NCBI GenBank assembly: GCA_964651825.1
Contig: CAZYWK010000005.1
Location: 1-64,000, forward strand
Direction of reading: 5' to 3'
Length of the DNA stretch: 64,000 bases
From: Sva-07 sp964651825
GTDB taxonomy: Bacteria > Actinomycetota > Acidimicrobiia > Acidimicrobiales > Ilumatobacteraceae
The notes beneath the pieces are model-generated. The model searched no databases. It was not told the origin of the DNA and saw nothing but the letters and a program-made list of their open reading frames with translations. Below, piece after piece: positions 16,556 through 24,959 of the stretch; position 1 is the stretch's first letter, and every line of letters starts with the position of its first letter. Made by a program: the position numbers and the translations under genes.

Positions 16556-17788
16556 TCACGGGCTCGCATGCCCGTAGCCCGCTGGTTCGACGACAGTGCT
16601 CGTCGATGTGGTCTCCGCGCCTGTAGTGGTCGCGGGAACCGTTGTCGCCGGGTCGACGTCCTCGGGCTCGGTGCTCGTCATGACAGGCGGACGGGTCGTC
16701 GTCGAACCCTGCGGGGCGGGGACGACGACGGACGACGTCTGCGCCAGGAAGGCGCACGGTTTGCCGTTGAGGCGGAAGTCGACGGGTGGAGCGAAGGTGT
16801 CCGTGGCGCTGGTCATATGAAATTGCGGAGGGTTGCTGGTCACGGCCCCGTGTGGCGGGATGGGCATCCAGTCGGGGGCGACGTACGTCACCGATCGGCC
16901 GGTCTGGCTGATCTGTCCGATGTACGCCGTCACCACCTGCTCGTCACCCAGAAAGGTCCAGGTCAGCGTCCATTTAGGATCGACCGCCACATCTGTCTCG
17001 TTCCTGACGTTGAACGAGGCGTTCGCGTTCCCCGGCCAGGTGGCGTCGAGCCTCCACAACACGATCGAACAGGTGGTGGTCGGCTCAACTGACTTGATCG
17101 CCCACGACGCGTTTGAGCCCGACCGGACGGTGAAGCCGGCGAACGAAGAGCGAAAGCCTCCGAGGACGACCACCACGACCGCGAAGGCGAGCATGATCAC
17201 CAAGACCGCGGCCTCGAGGATCGTGCGAGCGGCGTCTCCCTTGCGCATCCCGGGGAGGAACTCGATCGTCAGGGCGCCGCGGATCAGGAGCGAAGTCGTG
17301 ACGACGACCGCGATCACGAGGAGCCAGGATCCCCTCGCAGCCCATACGATCGGCAGCCCGATGACGGGGACGAGAATGCGTCCCACCCCGATGACCGTCG
17401 ACGGGTCGATCGGCGTCGAGTCCTCCATGGTGTTGGCATCGCCCTTGGTGACGAGCATGCCGTCCTCGCGGATCTCGACGATCCGATGCAGCAGCCGCTG
17501 GTCGGGCCGGGCCGGGTTCGGGTAGAGGATCACCTGCCCCACGAGATAGTCGTCGACCGATGCCACCAGCGTCACGTCCCCAGGCTGGATGGTCGGACGC
17601 ATCGAACCGCTGACGATCGTCGTGCCGGTGAAACCGAACGGGCGCGGGATGAACGCGAACGCGATCAGCGTCAACAGCATGCACAGGACGCCCCGGCACA
17701 CGGCCACCCGGATCAGCACCGCCCAGGGGAGGTCCTCGAGCGGGACGCCTCGCCATCCGGGCCGGGTGCGCGGTTGCGCGCTGGTCAC
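16556..17788 (-). CDS. sipW: SipW-type signal peptidase I fused to a CBM2-like domain
   Basis: A 410-residue protein. Residues 25-180 are an S26B signal peptidase: a transmembrane helix, catalytic Ser62 in VSGSMRPT and His101 in LLHRIVEI (His in place of Lys is the SipW/archaeal type), then a second membrane helix near 153-172. After a third hydrophobic helix (190-211), residues 239-346 read as a family-2 carbohydrate-binding module, with a bracketing cysteine pair (Cys240, Cys345), WTLTWTF in the core and FRLNGKPC at the end. A Thr/Pro-rich tail follows. GTG 17788 lies 9 nt after the CalY-like stop, so the peptidase and its probable substrate form an operon. The fusion of a sorting peptidase to a glycan-binding module is unusual. 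Confidence 0.87.
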   Translation of the reverse strand: MTSAQPRTRPGWRGVPLEDLPWAVLIRVAVCRGVLCMLLTLIAFAFIPRPFGFTGTTIVSGSMRPTIQPGDVTLVASVDDYLVGQVILYPNPARPDQRLLHRIVEIREDGMLVTKGDANTMEDSTPIDPSTVIGVGRILVPVIGLPIVWAARGSWLLVIAVVVTTSLLIRGALTIEFLPGMRKGDAARTILEAAVLVIMLAFAVVVVVLGGFRSSFAGFTVRSGSNASWAIKSVEPTTTCSIVLWRLDATWPGNANASFNVRNETDVAVDPKWTLTWTFLGDEQVVTAYIGQISQTGRSVTYVAPDWMPIPPHGAVTSNPPQFHMTSATDTFAPPVDFRLNGKPCAFLAQTSSVVVPAPQGSTTTRPPVMTSTEPEDVDPATTVPATTTGAETTSTSTVVEPAGYGHASP

Positions 17789-17797
17789 CGATCCTGC

Positions 17798-18376
17798 TCA
17801 GGGAAGACTCTGGGCCTCCCAGACGAACGTGACGGCGGCCGACTCGGCCATGTCCGCGGTGTCGGCCACCGTGTACTGCACGGTGTACGTCTGGTCCTGC
17901 GTGCCGGCCATGGTGATCTCGAGGATGCCTTGCGAGAAGTCCGTCAACGCCTGGAACTCGGCGAGCGTGCCCGTCCACGGCGAACCCGTTGCGCCGACTG
18001 CGGTGATCACCAGATCGAGGTCGGAGGCCAGAGACTGGTCGGCCACGGGATCCCCAGAATCGGCGTACAGCCGGACGAGGGACGAGATTTCCCCTCCTTC
18101 GTAGTGCACGACGATGGGGGCGGTGCCCGTCGAGCCAGGGGAGAGGTCGGTCACGTCGAAGGCAGCCTCGGCCTCCTTGTCGTTCGAGAGGTCGATCGTG
18201 CCGGTAGAGAACGAGTTGGGTTGGGTCTCGGTGTCGGTACTGAAGGCCGCATACGACGCGAGGTAGATGAGCACGCCGGCCACGATGATCGCGAACGCGA
18301 TGACGCCGGTGACGATCCAGAAGCGGGACCCCCGACCATTGGTACCCTGCGTCTCGGCTGCGGTTACGTCCGTCAT
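17798..18376 (-). CDS. CalY/TasA-like SipW-dependent secreted protein
   Basis: A 192-residue protein with a single N-terminal hydrophobic segment (19-40), then a cleavage-like SYAAFSTDTETQPNSFSTGT. That is the hallmark of SipW-processed camelysin/TasA precursors (ASFSDTET followed by N-x-F-x-A-G-T-L-D-L). The rest is a beta-rich domain. ATG 18376 has a strong GGGGGAG ribosome binding site. It directly precedes the sipW-like gene. TasA-family proteins build extracellular fibres in Bacillus; here a fibre or surface layer is inferred, not shown. Confidence 0.87.
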   Translation of the reverse strand: MTDVTAAETQGTNGRGSRFWIVTGVIAFAIIVAGVLIYLASYAAFSTDTETQPNSFSTGTIDLSNDKEAEAAFDVTDLSPGSTGTAPIVVHYEGGEISSLVRLYADSGDPVADQSLASDLDLVITAVGATGSPWTGTLAEFQALTDFSQGILEITMAGTQDQTYTVQYTVADTADMAESAAVTFVWEAQSLP

Positions 18377-18512
18377 GTCGCTCCCCCTCTCGCCGTCGCA
18401 CACCAGTACTGCGACGTTGTGTCGGCGGAGGTTACCCCAAGACCGGGACGGCAACGGGACGCGACCGACGGCCCTCGAACTGCCGGTACGAGACGCTGCT
18501 CAGCGCCCCGGA

Positions 18513-18540
18513 CTGCAGGTCCCCTGTGTGGGACGTGCAG
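18513..18540 (-). terminator. Hairpin terminator after the SnoaL-like gene
   Basis: An 11-bp stem with one mismatch (18513-18523 with 18530-18540) and a 6-nt loop, 8 nt past the leftward stop at 18549. No clear U-tract. The rest of 18377-18548 holds the calY upstream region; nothing else is seen. Confidence 0.5.
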
Positions 18541-18548
18541 CTCCCGAC

Positions 18549-19088
18549 TCAGGGAGAGGAAGGGGCGCGGGTCACGGTCAGGGGGCGGGCGTAGGACACG
18601 TCGTCGCGGTCGAGGCTCGGCGCGATCTGAATCGACGGGTCGATGCCGCCGCCCTCGACCGCGCCGTACCACTCCAGGCTGACGACGCGGTTGGCGATGG
18701 CCCACTCGCCGTCGCGGCGCTCCAGCCGGTCGATGTAGCGGCCGGCGGTGAGGCGGATCTTCGACGATCCCTCGACGCGGATCGTGCTCAGGAAGTAGCT
18801 CTCGGCATGGGCCTCGTCGCCATCGACGTCGACGTTCTGCGTCGTCACGTGGCGCTGATAGCCGGCGAACGGGGCGTGCACGTCGAGCAGGTACTGCACG
18901 AGACCGTCGAGGTCGCCGACGTACTGGCCGTGGTCCTCGACCGCATCGGGGTGGTAGGCGGAGCGCAGCAGATCCTCGTCGCGGCGATCGAGCCCGCGGG
19001 CGTACCGGTGGACGCAGTCGACGATCGCCTGCCGGTCGAGCAGACGGCGCAGCGCCTGGACCTCAGCGCTGGTGAGTTGATCGGTCAC
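18549..19088 (-). CDS. SnoaL_4-like (NTF2-fold) protein
   Basis: A 179-residue SnoaL_4-type protein (LLDRQAIVDCVHRYARGLDR, DEDLLRSAYHPDAVEDHG), closely resembling small subunits and cofactor-less isomerases annotated near ring-hydroxylating systems. It is divergent from a VOC protein with only 28 bp between the starts. GTG 19088 is chosen because the conserved N-terminus begins there and the divergent start lies just beyond. Function unknown. Confidence 0.85.
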   Translation of the reverse strand: MTDQLTSAEVQALRRLLDRQAIVDCVHRYARGLDRRDEDLLRSAYHPDAVEDHGQYVGDLDGLVQYLLDVHAPFAGYQRHVTTQNVDVDGDEAHAESYFLSTIRVEGSSKIRLTAGRYIDRLERRDGEWAIANRVVSLEWYGAVEGGGIDPSIQIAPSLDRDDVSYARPLTVTRAPSSP

Positions 19089-19094
19089 GTGTGC

Positions 19095-19110
19095 ATTCTC
19101 GCGCGAGGAT
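19095..19110. promoter_or_regulatory. Palindrome between divergent SnoaL and VOC genes
   Basis: ATTCTCGCGCGAGGAT has a perfect 10-bp core (CTCGCGCGAG) with partly matching flanks and fills half of the 28-bp intergenic space. A candidate operator; the cognate regulator is unknown. Confidence 0.4.
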
Positions 19111-19116
19111 TCACCC

Positions 19117-19629
19117 GTGCGTCCCCTCAGCGACCTGTTCCGCAACACGATGCAACTCGCCTACGTCACCGACGACCTCGACAGGGCGTGCGACTACTTC
19201 GAGTCGACGCTCGGCACGGTGGACTGCCTGAAGACGTACCAGTCGTCGCTGAACGGGATCGTCGTGGTCGACGGGGAGACAGCGGAGGAGTGGGTCATCG
19301 ACGTGGCGCTCGTCAACGTCGGGCCCACCAACTTCGAGTTGATCAGGCCGGTCAGCGGTTCGGTCGACCTCTACCGCCCTGCCATCCGGGCCGGCGCGCC
19401 GGCGACGTTCCACCACGTCGGGTTCCGCGTCCCGAGCTTCGACGACGCCACCGAGATCCTTGCCGAGAACGGCCGAACGTGGAAGCAACACGGCAACATG
19501 CCTGGCGCGGTCAAGTTCGGCTACGTCGACCTGACCGCCGAGCTCGGCCACTGGGTGGAGATCATGGAGCTGGAGCGGGGCGGGGAACAGCACTTCGCCG
19601 CGCTCGAGGCGAAGTCGGATCAGCGCTGA
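19117..19629 (+). CDS. VOC-superfamily (glyoxalase/bleomycin-resistance) protein
   Basis: A 170-residue vicinal-oxygen-chelate fold: QLAYVTDDLDRACDYFESTL at the N-terminus and the paired module TFHHVGFRVPSFDDATEIL later, with candidate metal ligands His in FHHVGF and Glu in HWVEIMELE. It is too short for an extradiol dioxygenase. Glyoxalase, epimerase or isomerase roles are possible. GTG 19117 is the start. Its 3' end overlaps the convergent MFS gene by 68 bp. Confidence 0.85.
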   Translation: MRPLSDLFRNTMQLAYVTDDLDRACDYFESTLGTVDCLKTYQSSLNGIVVVDGETAEEWVIDVALVNVGPTNFELIRPVSGSVDLYRPAIRAGAPATFHHVGFRVPSFDDATEILAENGRTWKQHGNMPGAVKFGYVDLTAELGHWVEIMELERGGEQHFAALEAKSDQR

Positions 19630-21025
19630 GCCGCCCGGCCAGCCAGATCCCACCTGCTGCCGCCACTGCCGGGGCGACCAAGCCGACGGCCACCGCGTTG
19701 CCGACGAGCCAACCGGCGTGGTCACCGAACGCAACCACCGCGCCGACCACGCCTGTGCCGAGGGCGATGCCCAGATTGTCGCTCAGCTGCAACGACGCCG
19801 TCGTCGCACCCACCGCCGCCTCCGGAACACTGCGCAACGCCAGTTGGGCGTGCGCGGAGTAGGCGCAGCCCATGCCGAAGCCGCCGAACATGGCGCCGAC
19901 GTGGATCATCCAGAACGGCAGCACGTCGGGCATCGACGCGACGGCCACGATGGCGATGCCGGGCAGCAGGAGCAGGTAGCCGGCGCGCACGAACCACGCC
20001 TCACCGAGGCGTCCGATGAACCGCTGCTGGACCCACGCCGCCGACGTCCAGGCCACGGTTGCCGCGGTCACCGCAACGACCCCGGCGAGGCTCGTGCGGT
20101 GCCGTCCGTTGGTCAGCGCGAACGGGACGAACGCGTCGACACCGAAGAAGGCGAACGTCAACACGCCGCGCGATGCGATCACGGCCGGCAGGCCGGCCGC
20201 GCCGCGGAGGGTGCCGGCCGGTGTCAGCCGGCGCAGCGGCCCGATCCCCATGGCGATGCCGGCGGCACAACCCGGCACGATCCACCAGCCGCCGGCAGTG
20301 AGACCTCCCACGGTGAGGGCCGCGCCGATGGCAACGCGGACCGCCTCGACGAGGCGTCGCCGCAGGAACGGCACCGGTGCGTCGTCGTTCGCGGCGACCG
20401 GGCCGAGACGGAAGATCGCGGGCAGGACGAGGAAGCCGGCACATGCGACGAGCGGGACGAGCCCGAGGAACACCCAGCGCCAGCCGACGCTCTCGGCGAC
20501 GCGCTCGGACAGCACCGGCCCGATGAGCCCGGGCACGACCCACGCCGTCGACAGGATGGCGAACATCCGCGGTCGCTCGTCCACGGAGAAGGCGCGGCCG
20601 ATGGCGACGTAGCCGATGGCCGGCACGACACCGGCCCCGAACCCTTGAACGAACCGACCGGCGACGAGCACGGGCATCGACGGCGCGAAGCCGCACACGA
20701 GCAGGCCGAGCGCAAACAGGATCAAGCCACGCAGGTAGGGCGGGCCGGCGCCCACCCGGTCGGCTCGGTCGCCGGCGTAGACGATGCCGATCATCGTGCC
20801 GAGGAAGAACGACGTGGTCACCCAGCCGTACCACGCGACACCGCCGAGGTCGCTCTCGACCTGGGGCAGGATCGTGGTGACCGCCAGCGACTCGAAGGCC
20901 ACGAGCGTGACCACCGCGACGAGCCCGATCTTGAGCGCGCGCCTGCCGGAGGTCTCGCCGGTGCCGTCCACCGCGCGCTCGTTTCCGCCCTTGCGGGCTT
21001 CCGGGGTCGTCGCCACGGCGAGCAC
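19562..21025 (-). CDS. MFS transporter (DHA2/EmrB-QacA type)
   Basis: About 487 residues with some 14 predicted membrane helices and the MFS loop motif GDRADRVGAG after helix 2. ESDLGGVAWYGWVTTSFFL is typical of DHA2 drug or substrate exporters. GTG 21025 or GTG 21016 could start translation. The gene is divergent from the iclR regulator, and its promoter region holds the palindrome 21033-21050. The Pro/Ala-rich C-terminal tail overlaps the convergent VOC gene by 68 bp. Export of a toxic intermediate is a plausible role. Confidence 0.9.
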   Translation of the reverse strand: MLAVATTPEARKGGNERAVDGTGETSGRRALKIGLVAVVTLVAFESLAVTTILPQVESDLGGVAWYGWVTTSFFLGTMIGIVYAGDRADRVGAGPPYLRGLILFALGLLVCGFAPSMPVLVAGRFVQGFGAGVVPAIGYVAIGRAFSVDERPRMFAILSTAWVVPGLIGPVLSERVAESVGWRWVFLGLVPLVACAGFLVLPAIFRLGPVAANDDAPVPFLRRRLVEAVRVAIGAALTVGGLTAGGWWIVPGCAAGIAMGIGPLRRLTPAGTLRGAAGLPAVIASRGVLTFAFFGVDAFVPFALTNGRHRTSLAGVVAVTAATVAWTSAAWVQQRFIGRLGEAWFVRAGYLLLLPGIAIVAVASMPDVLPFWMIHVGAMFGGFGMGCAYSAHAQLALRSVPEAAVGATTASLQLSDNLGIALGTGVVGAVVAFGDHAGWLVGNAVAVGLVAPAVAAAGGIWLAGRLSADPTSPRARRSAVPRPAPAP

Positions 21026-21032
21026 CGTACGG

Positions 21033-21050
21033 CTTCAATTGCGGTTGAAG
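21033..21050. promoter_or_regulatory. Second palindrome in the MFS/iclR intergenic region
   Basis: CTTCAATTGCGGTTGAAG pairs at 7 of 9 positions. It lies close to the MFS start and differs from the 18-bp regional operator at 21077, so the two divergent genes may answer to different regulators. Confidence 0.5.
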
Positions 21051-21076
21051 TCAACCCGGTTGCGTATTCGTCACGG

Positions 21077-21103
21077 TTGGTCCAACTGGTACAATTTCGT
21101 GCC
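21077..21103 (+). promoter_or_regulatory. Leaderless iclR promoter with operator site D
   Basis: TTGGTCCAACTGGTACAA (21077-21094) overlaps -10 TACAAT (21090-21095), ending 8 nt before GTG 21104. The geometry is identical to site C. Confidence 0.75.
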
Positions 21104-21919
21104 GTGGCGTACGACGAGGGGTCCGAGTTCGATCACCGGTGCACCGACGGCAGCGACGGTGGCCGAACCGTGCTGGGCCGGATCGCGGCGATCATGGACG
21201 CGTTCGACATGGGCGAGCCCGTGTTGACGCTCGGCGAGCTCAGCCAGCGGTCCAACCTGCCGAAGTCGACGGCTCACCGCCTCGTCGAGCAGCTGCGAGC
21301 CATCGGCTGGCTCGAACGCGATCACAGCAACAACTACCGGGTCGGGATGCGGCTGTTCGAGCTCGGCGGGCTGGCCCAGCAGCGCAACCAGCTCCGTGAT
21401 ACGGCGTTCCCGCACCTTCACGGGTTGGCGACCAGGACAGGCCTGGCCGTGCAGCTCGGTGTGCTCGACCGCGGGGAGGTCGTGTATCTGGAGCGGATCG
21501 TCGTCGGCGACTTCACGCTCCCGACTCGGCTCGGTGGGCGGATGCCGGCCTACTGCACCGGCCTCGGCAAGGCGATGCTGGCCTACGACGAGGTCGCCGC
21601 CGACGAGGTGCTGGCATCGAGCCTGCCGTCGCGCACGGCCAGCACGATCACCGAGCCCGATGCGCTGCGGGCCAACCTCGACGAGGTGCGCTCGCTCGGC
21701 GTCGCGCGCGACGTGAACGAGGCCTACGACGGCCTCGTGTGCGTGGCCGCACCGATCCGCAACTCCGGCCGCGCGATCGCCGCGGTGTCGGTCACGGGGC
21801 TGGCCACGAGCATGGACTGGGGCGCGACGAGCGAAGCGGTCAAGCAGACCGCGGCGAGCATCTGGAACGCCCGCTTCTGCGAGCCGCGCGCGAACGCTCG
21901 GCAGCTCGCCGCCCACTGA
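21104..21919 (+). CDS. IclR-family regulator of the meta-cleavage operon (MhpR-like)
   Basis: A 271-residue protein with an N-terminal winged helix (LGRIAAIMDAF ... LPKSTAHRLVEQLRAIGWLE) and a C-terminal IclR effector domain (AVQLGVLDRGEVVYLERI, YCTGLGKAMLA, conserved Cys in VCVAAPIRNSG). GTG 21104 is set by the leaderless promoter. It directly precedes the acetaldehyde dehydrogenase operon in the same orientation. IclR proteins such as MhpR and PcaR commonly activate aromatic ring-fission genes, so that role is likely here. Confidence 0.92.
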   Translation: MAYDEGSEFDHRCTDGSDGGRTVLGRIAAIMDAFDMGEPVLTLGELSQRSNLPKSTAHRLVEQLRAIGWLERDHSNNYRVGMRLFELGGLAQQRNQLRDTAFPHLHGLATRTGLAVQLGVLDRGEVVYLERIVVGDFTLPTRLGGRMPAYCTGLGKAMLAYDEVAADEVLASSLPSRTASTITEPDALRANLDEVRSLGVARDVNEAYDGLVCVAAPIRNSGRAIAAVSVTGLATSMDWGATSEAVKQTAASIWNARFCEPRANARQLAAH

Positions 21920-22037
21920 TCCCTCGGCCACCGCCACCGTGGCCATCGGGGGTGGCCCGCGGAGCGGGTCTCGACAGCGTCTCGGTGGGCGGGACGATCC
22001 GCTCGCTCCCCGGCACGGCAGGGGGCATGCTGGCTGT

Positions 22038-22970
22038 GTGGTCACCAAGGCTGTCGCAGCGATCATCGGGTCGGGGAACATCGGGACCGACCTGATGTTC
22101 AAGCTCCTCCGATCGGAGGTGATCGAGCCGCGCTGGGTGGTGGGGATCGATCCCGACAGCGAGGGCCTGGCGATCGCCCGCGAGCACGGGGTGGAAGGCA
22201 TCCACGAGGGTGTCGACTGGCTCCTCGACCAGGACGACCTCCCCGACATCGTGTTCGACGCCACGTCCGCGTACGCCCACGTGCGCAACGCGCCGCGGTT
22301 CCGGGAGGCGGGCATCCGCGCCGTCGACCTCACGCCGGCCGCTCGTGGGCCGTACGTGATCCCCGTCGTGAACCTGACCGAGCACGTCGACGAGATGAAC
22401 GTCAACATGGTCACGTGTGGAGGCCAGGCGACGATCCCGATGGTCTACGCCGTGTCGCGCACCGTCGGCGTGCCGTACGCCGAGATCGTCGCCACCGTCG
22501 CGTCGCGTTCGGCCGGGCCGGGCACGCGGGCCAACATCGACGAGTTCACCCGCACCACGTCGGCCGCGGTCGAGGTGCTCGGCGGCGCCGAACGGGGCAA
22601 GGCCATCATCATCCTGAACCCGGCTGAGCCGCCGTTGATCATGCGCGACACGATCTTCTGCCAGATTCCCGACGACGCCGACCACGACGCGATCGAGGCG
22701 TCGGTCGACGACGTCGTGGCGCAGGTGCAGCAGTACGTGCCGGGCTACCGGCTGCGCCAACGCCCGCAGTTCGACCCCGCCACGACCCGGGGCCCGGGCC
22801 GTGTGGCGATCTTCATCGAGGTCGAAGGTGCCGGCGACTACCTACCGCCGTACTCCGGCAACCTCGACATCATGACCGCGGCTGCCACCAAGGTGGGCGA
22901 GGAGATGGCCCGCCGGATCACCGCCAGCGCATCCCCTGCCGACACGAGCCCGATCGGAGCGAACGTCTGA
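22038..22970 (+). CDS. mhpF: Acylating acetaldehyde dehydrogenase (MhpF/HsaG/BphJ family)
   Basis: A 310-residue enzyme converting acetaldehyde (or propionaldehyde), CoA and NAD to acyl-CoA. The Rossmann motif IGSGNIGTDLMFKLL is at the N-terminus, the catalytic cysteine is in NMVTCGGQATIP, and RANIDEFTRTT is conserved. GTG 22038 is preceded by CATGCT six nt upstream, a possible leaderless promoter inside the iclR-operon gap. The stop overlaps the aldolase start (TGATG). Members form a channelling complex with the aldolase encoded next. Confidence 0.95.
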   Translation: MVTKAVAAIIGSGNIGTDLMFKLLRSEVIEPRWVVGIDPDSEGLAIAREHGVEGIHEGVDWLLDQDDLPDIVFDATSAYAHVRNAPRFREAGIRAVDLTPAARGPYVIPVVNLTEHVDEMNVNMVTCGGQATIPMVYAVSRTVGVPYAEIVATVASRSAGPGTRANIDEFTRTTSAAVEVLGGAERGKAIIILNPAEPPLIMRDTIFCQIPDDADHDAIEASVDDVVAQVQQYVPGYRLRQRPQFDPATTRGPGRVAIFIEVEGAGDYLPPYSGNLDIMTAAATKVGEEMARRITASASPADTSPIGANV

Positions 22971-23995
22971 TGCCCTACTCGAACGAGCTCGACATCCGGA
23001 TGACCGACACGGCGCTGCGCGACGGCTCGCACGCCAAGGGCCACCAGTTCACCGAGGAGATGGTGCGCAGCGTGGTGGCCGGTCTCGACGGCGCCGGCAT
23101 GCCGGTGATCGAGGTGACCCACGGTGACGGCCTCGGCGGCTCGTCGTTCAACTACGGCTTCTCCCGAGAGGACGAGCGCATCCTCATGGCGGCCGCCGTC
23201 GAGGAGGCCAAGCACGCCAAGATCGCCGCACTGATGCTCCCGGGCCTCGGCACGAAGGACGACATCAAGGCCACCGCCGACCTCGGCGTGTCGATCATCC
23301 GCATCGCCACCCACTGCACCGAGGCCGACATCTCGATCCAGCACTTCGGCCTCGCCCGTGAGATCGGGCTGGAGACCGTGGGCTTCCTGATGATGGCCCA
23401 CTCGCAGCCGCCTGAGGTGCTCGCGGCCCAGGCGCGGATCATGGCCGACGCTGGCTGCCAGTGCGTGTACGTGGTCGACTCTGCGGGCGCGATGATCCTC
23501 GACGACGTGTCAGCCAGGGTCGCCGCGGTGGTCGCCGAGCTCGGCAACGACGCCCAGGTCGGGTTCCACGGCCACGAGAACCTGGCGCTCGGCGTCGCCA
23601 ACTCGATCCATGCCATCCGGGCCGGGGCGACCCAGATCGACGGCTCGACACGACGCTTCGGCGCCGGTGCCGGCAACACGCCGTGCGAGGCGCTCGCCGC
23701 CGTGTGCGACAAGCTCGACATCCGCACCGGCATCGACGTGCTGCGGCTGTTCGACGTCGCCGAGGACGTCGTGCGCCCGGTGATGGACGGCGAGTGCGCC
23801 CTCGACCGCTTGGCCCTGATCATGGGCTACGCCGGTGTGTACTCGTCGTTCCTCAAACACGCCTACCGGGCCGCCGAACGCTATGGCGTGTCCGGCGCCG
23901 ACATCCTGTTGGAGTGCGGCGAGCGCCGGCTGGTCGGTGGCCAGGAGGACGAGATCATCGACATCGCCGTCGGCCTGGCCAACGCGTCGGCCTGA
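22970..23995 (+). CDS. mhpE: 4-hydroxy-2-oxovalerate aldolase (MhpE/HsaF/DmpG family)
   Basis: A 341-residue class II aldolase of the DRE-TIM family. RMTDTALRDGSHAKGHQF holds the metal-binding Asp and catalytic residues. FHGHENLALGVANSIHA provides the two histidine ligands. The C-terminal dehydrogenase-interaction region (DNA-pyruvate-carboxylase-like DmpG domain) is present. It cleaves 4-hydroxy-2-oxoacids to pyruvate and an aldehyde that is passed to the dehydrogenase. Length and order match known pairs. Confidence 0.96.
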   Translation: MPYSNELDIRMTDTALRDGSHAKGHQFTEEMVRSVVAGLDGAGMPVIEVTHGDGLGGSSFNYGFSREDERILMAAAVEEAKHAKIAALMLPGLGTKDDIKATADLGVSIIRIATHCTEADISIQHFGLAREIGLETVGFLMMAHSQPPEVLAAQARIMADAGCQCVYVVDSAGAMILDDVSARVAAVVAELGNDAQVGFHGHENLALGVANSIHAIRAGATQIDGSTRRFGAGAGNTPCEALAAVCDKLDIRTGIDVLRLFDVAEDVVRPVMDGECALDRLALIMGYAGVYSSFLKHAYRAAERYGVSGADILLECGERRLVGGQEDEIIDIAVGLANASA

Positions 23996-24038
23996 ACCCT
24001 CCTTCCACTGCCGACCGCTGAATAGATTGGACCGTCAC

Positions 24039-24959
24039 ATGGGAGTCCGCTCGCTCGGGTACTTGCGTCTGGAGTCGAACGACCTCGACGCGTGGAAGCT
24101 GTTCGGCGGTGAGTTCCTCGGCATGATGCCGGTCACGGGGGCTGACCCCGACTCGCTCTACTTCCGCATCGACGAGTACCCCGCCCGCCTCGTGGTGGCG
24201 CCAGGCCCCGAGCCGCGGATGACAGCGATGGGCTTCGAGGTGATGCATCGCCGCGAGCTCGACCAGCTCACCGCTGCCGTGGAGAGCACGGGGATCAAGG
24301 TCGTGGGTGGTACGCCCGAGGAGTGTGTCGAGCGGCGCGTCACCGGCTTCGTGCGCTTCGACGATCCGGCCGGCAACCCGGTCGAGCTGTTCTACGGACC
24401 GATCCTCGACCACATACCTGTGGCCACTCCGGCCGTGAGCGGGTTCGTCACGGGTGACATGGGGATGGGCCACGTGATCGTGTCGGCCGAGGACGGCCAG
24501 GCGACGTTCGACTTCTACACCGAGGTGCTCGGCTTCGTGGAGCGCAACACGATGGGCAAGACGTGGTTCCTCGGGTGCAACCCGCGCCACCACACGTTCG
24601 GCATCACCTCCCGCCGTGGCCCCGGCGTGCTGATGCACCTGATGCTGGAGGTGGCGACGATCGACGATGTCGGCCTGGCGATCGACCGGGCCGAGCAGCT
24701 GGGCGTGCCGACGATGCTCACGCTCGGCAAGCACACGAACGACCACATGGTGTCGTTCTACGTGTATTCGCCGGAGAAGTACGCGATCGAGGTCGGCTGG
24801 GACGGCCTGCGCGTCGAGACCGAGCGCCCCACCTACGAGATCACCAAGGGCGAGTTCTGGGGCCACAAGTTCCGGCCGTATCCCAAGCCGCCCGCGCCCG
24901 CGGACGCGCCGGCCGCCGCCGCCCCCGCCCCCACACCCGCCGAGGGGGGTGCGGTGTGA
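24039..24959 (+). CDS. Extradiol ring-cleavage dioxygenase, type I (HsaC/BphC-like)
   Basis: A 306-residue two-domain VOC dioxygenase. The C-terminal domain holds the Fe(II) ligands His145 (MGMGHVIVS), His200 (VLMHLMLE) and Glu251 (YAIEVGW), with conserved second-sphere His184/185, His232 and His236. It cleaves a catechol meta to its hydroxyls. ATG 24039 has no ribosome binding site but TAGATT 10 nt upstream. An unusual Pro/Ala-rich tail of about 25 residues follows the catalytic domain. The substrate may be a 3-substituted catechol (biphenyl, phenylpropionate or steroid A-ring type); sequence alone does not decide. Confidence 0.94.
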   Translation: MGVRSLGYLRLESNDLDAWKLFGGEFLGMMPVTGADPDSLYFRIDEYPARLVVAPGPEPRMTAMGFEVMHRRELDQLTAAVESTGIKVVGGTPEECVERRVTGFVRFDDPAGNPVELFYGPILDHIPVATPAVSGFVTGDMGMGHVIVSAEDGQATFDFYTEVLGFVERNTMGKTWFLGCNPRHHTFGITSRRGPGVLMHLMLEVATIDDVGLAIDRAEQLGVPTMLTLGKHTNDHMVSFYVYSPEKYAIEVGWDGLRVETERPTYEITKGEFWGHKFRPYPKPPAPADAPAAAAPAPTPAEGGAV

